Assembly: GCA_040401995.1 (NCBI GenBank)
Contig: JBBANM010000005.1
Coordinates: forward strand, 1 to 64,000
Length of the DNA: 64,000 nt
Reading direction: 5' to 3'
Origin: Haliscomenobacter sp040401995
Lineage (GTDB): Bacteria; Bacteroidota; Bacteroidia; Chitinophagales; Saprospiraceae
Shown: in pieces, positions 63,580 through 64,000 of the stretch
Layout: each line of letters opens with the position of its first letter
Numbering within the stretch: position 1 is the first letter of the stretch
Notes under the pieces: model-generated
Told to the model about the DNA's origin: nothing
Database searches by the model: none
The model's input: the letters and a program-made list of their open reading frames with translations, nothing else
Translations under genes and position numbers: made by a program

Positions 63580-64000
63580 ATGCAATTTCCACAACCCATT
63601 CCGATAAAAGAAATCGCTGCGTCCATCCAAGCAGAAATCATTGGCGATGATCAAGTGCTCGCACTGGGCATCAACGAAATCCATCAGGTACGCCCGGGCG
63701 ATATTACTTTTGTTGATGTAAAAAAATACTTCGACAAATCTTTAAAATCGGCGGCTAGTATCGTGATTTTAAATGAGCGGGTACCTGCGCCAGAAGGAAA
63801 AACGCTGTTGCTGTGTGCAGAACCGTTCAAGGCTTACAACGACCTGGTACTTGCACATCGCCCTTATCAGCCCTTAACACAAGCCATCAGTCCGCTGGCC
63901 AATATTGACCCTACCGCCATCATTGAACCAAATGTTGTCATTGGCCCCTACGTAACCATTGGTGCTAACAGCCACTTGCAAGCAGGTGTGATTATCCACG
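63580..64000 (+). CDS. lpxD: UDP-3-O-acylglucosamine N-acyltransferase, partial
   Basis: The first 140 codons of LpxD, cut by the window end. It adds the second acyl chain to UDP-glucosamine in lipid A synthesis. The N-terminal domain (about 1-100) has EIIGDDQVLALGINEI and GDITFVDVKKY, and the left-handed beta-helix begins around residue 107 with NIDPTAIIEPNVVIGPYVTI. ATG at 63580. Bacteroidota sometimes carry two LpxD-like genes, so which one this is cannot be told from the fragment. Confidence 0.85.
   Translation, partial: MQFPQPIPIKEIAASIQAEIIGDDQVLALGINEIHQVRPGDITFVDVKKYFDKSLKSAASIVILNERVPAPEGKTLLLCAEPFKAYNDLVLAHRPYQPLTQAISPLANIDPTAIIEPNVVIGPYVTIGANSHLQAGVIIH

Noticed and set aside
1..64000. 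tRNA, rRNA or riboswitch
   Set aside because: Reading the larger gaps (5826-6354, 24740-25268, 50247-50527, 55714-55968, 59970-60272) I saw no cloverleaf with a GTTCGA-type arm or CCA end and no known riboswitch core; a covariance-model search would be needed to exclude them.

Overview
The window looks like chromosome from a Bacteroidota bacterium, most likely of the Saprospiria (Haliscomenobacter or Lewinella type). The evidence is the gliding lipoproteins GldB and GldH, proteins with type IX secretion (T9SS) sorting tails, a PorV-like barrel, a SusC-type TonB receptor, a bacterial GGGP-synthase homologue, an atp operon lacking atpD and atpC, a short CarB, and several promoters of the Bacteroidota form TAnnTTTG. 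The species assignment is an inference. Nearly all of the window is ordinary housekeeping chromosome. There is no prophage, no intact insertion sequence, no CRISPR array, and I recognised no tRNA or rRNA gene.

Layout. 0-8 kb: an unrecognised AT-rich gene, two tandem ArsR-type regulators, tsaB, prfA, a tocopherol-cyclase-like gene, a PRiA4_ORF3-family gene, nadC and a beta-barrel gene. 8-15 kb: gldB, a 2-oxoglutarate oxygenase, tatA and a DUF937 gene, then an unusual locus where a small T9SS cargo gene sits between the intact mltD-type transglycosylase gene and a second, truncated copy of its 3' end. 15-24.7 kb: a pheS-hisS-gatA cluster, an O-antigen-ligase-like gene, a rhomboid protease, DUF3108 and LPG-synthase-like membrane genes, ruvC, a HIT gene and greA. 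25-34 kb: a three-gene cell-surface operon made of a TonB receptor, a 1.3-kilo-residue T9SS protein and a PorV-like barrel. 34-44.5 kb: a lipoprotein, carB, an oxidoreductase, gldH, grpE-dnaJ, a thioredoxin-like gene, a flavin reductase and a sugar nucleotidyltransferase. 44.8-50.2 kb: atpBEFHAG. 50.5-64 kb: nadB, an Rpn-type nuclease gene with a tandem repeat, a GT2 gene, a sirtuin, GGGP synthase, rsgA, a VWA protein, an M42 peptidase, a flippase, two SDR genes and the start of lpxD.

How the genes fit together. Envelope functions dominate the accessory part: O-antigen polymerisation, flippase, lpxD, sugar nucleotidyltransferase, gliding lipoproteins and T9SS cargo. Core processes are represented by aminoacyl-tRNA formation, translation termination, protein folding, ATP synthesis, and NAD synthesis (nadB and nadC, far apart).

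The most interesting non-coding content is a set of small repeats. Two families have terminal inverted repeats that start with GAG and are mostly flanked by TAA; one copy uses the ruvC stop codon as half of its target duplication. A third MITE-like element lies in the mltD remnant. There are also 15-3-15 palindromes and a nested inverted-repeat cluster upstream of prfA. I did not find a clearly new multi-gene system. The best candidates for follow-up are the mltD/T9SS duplication locus, the repeat families and the surface operon.
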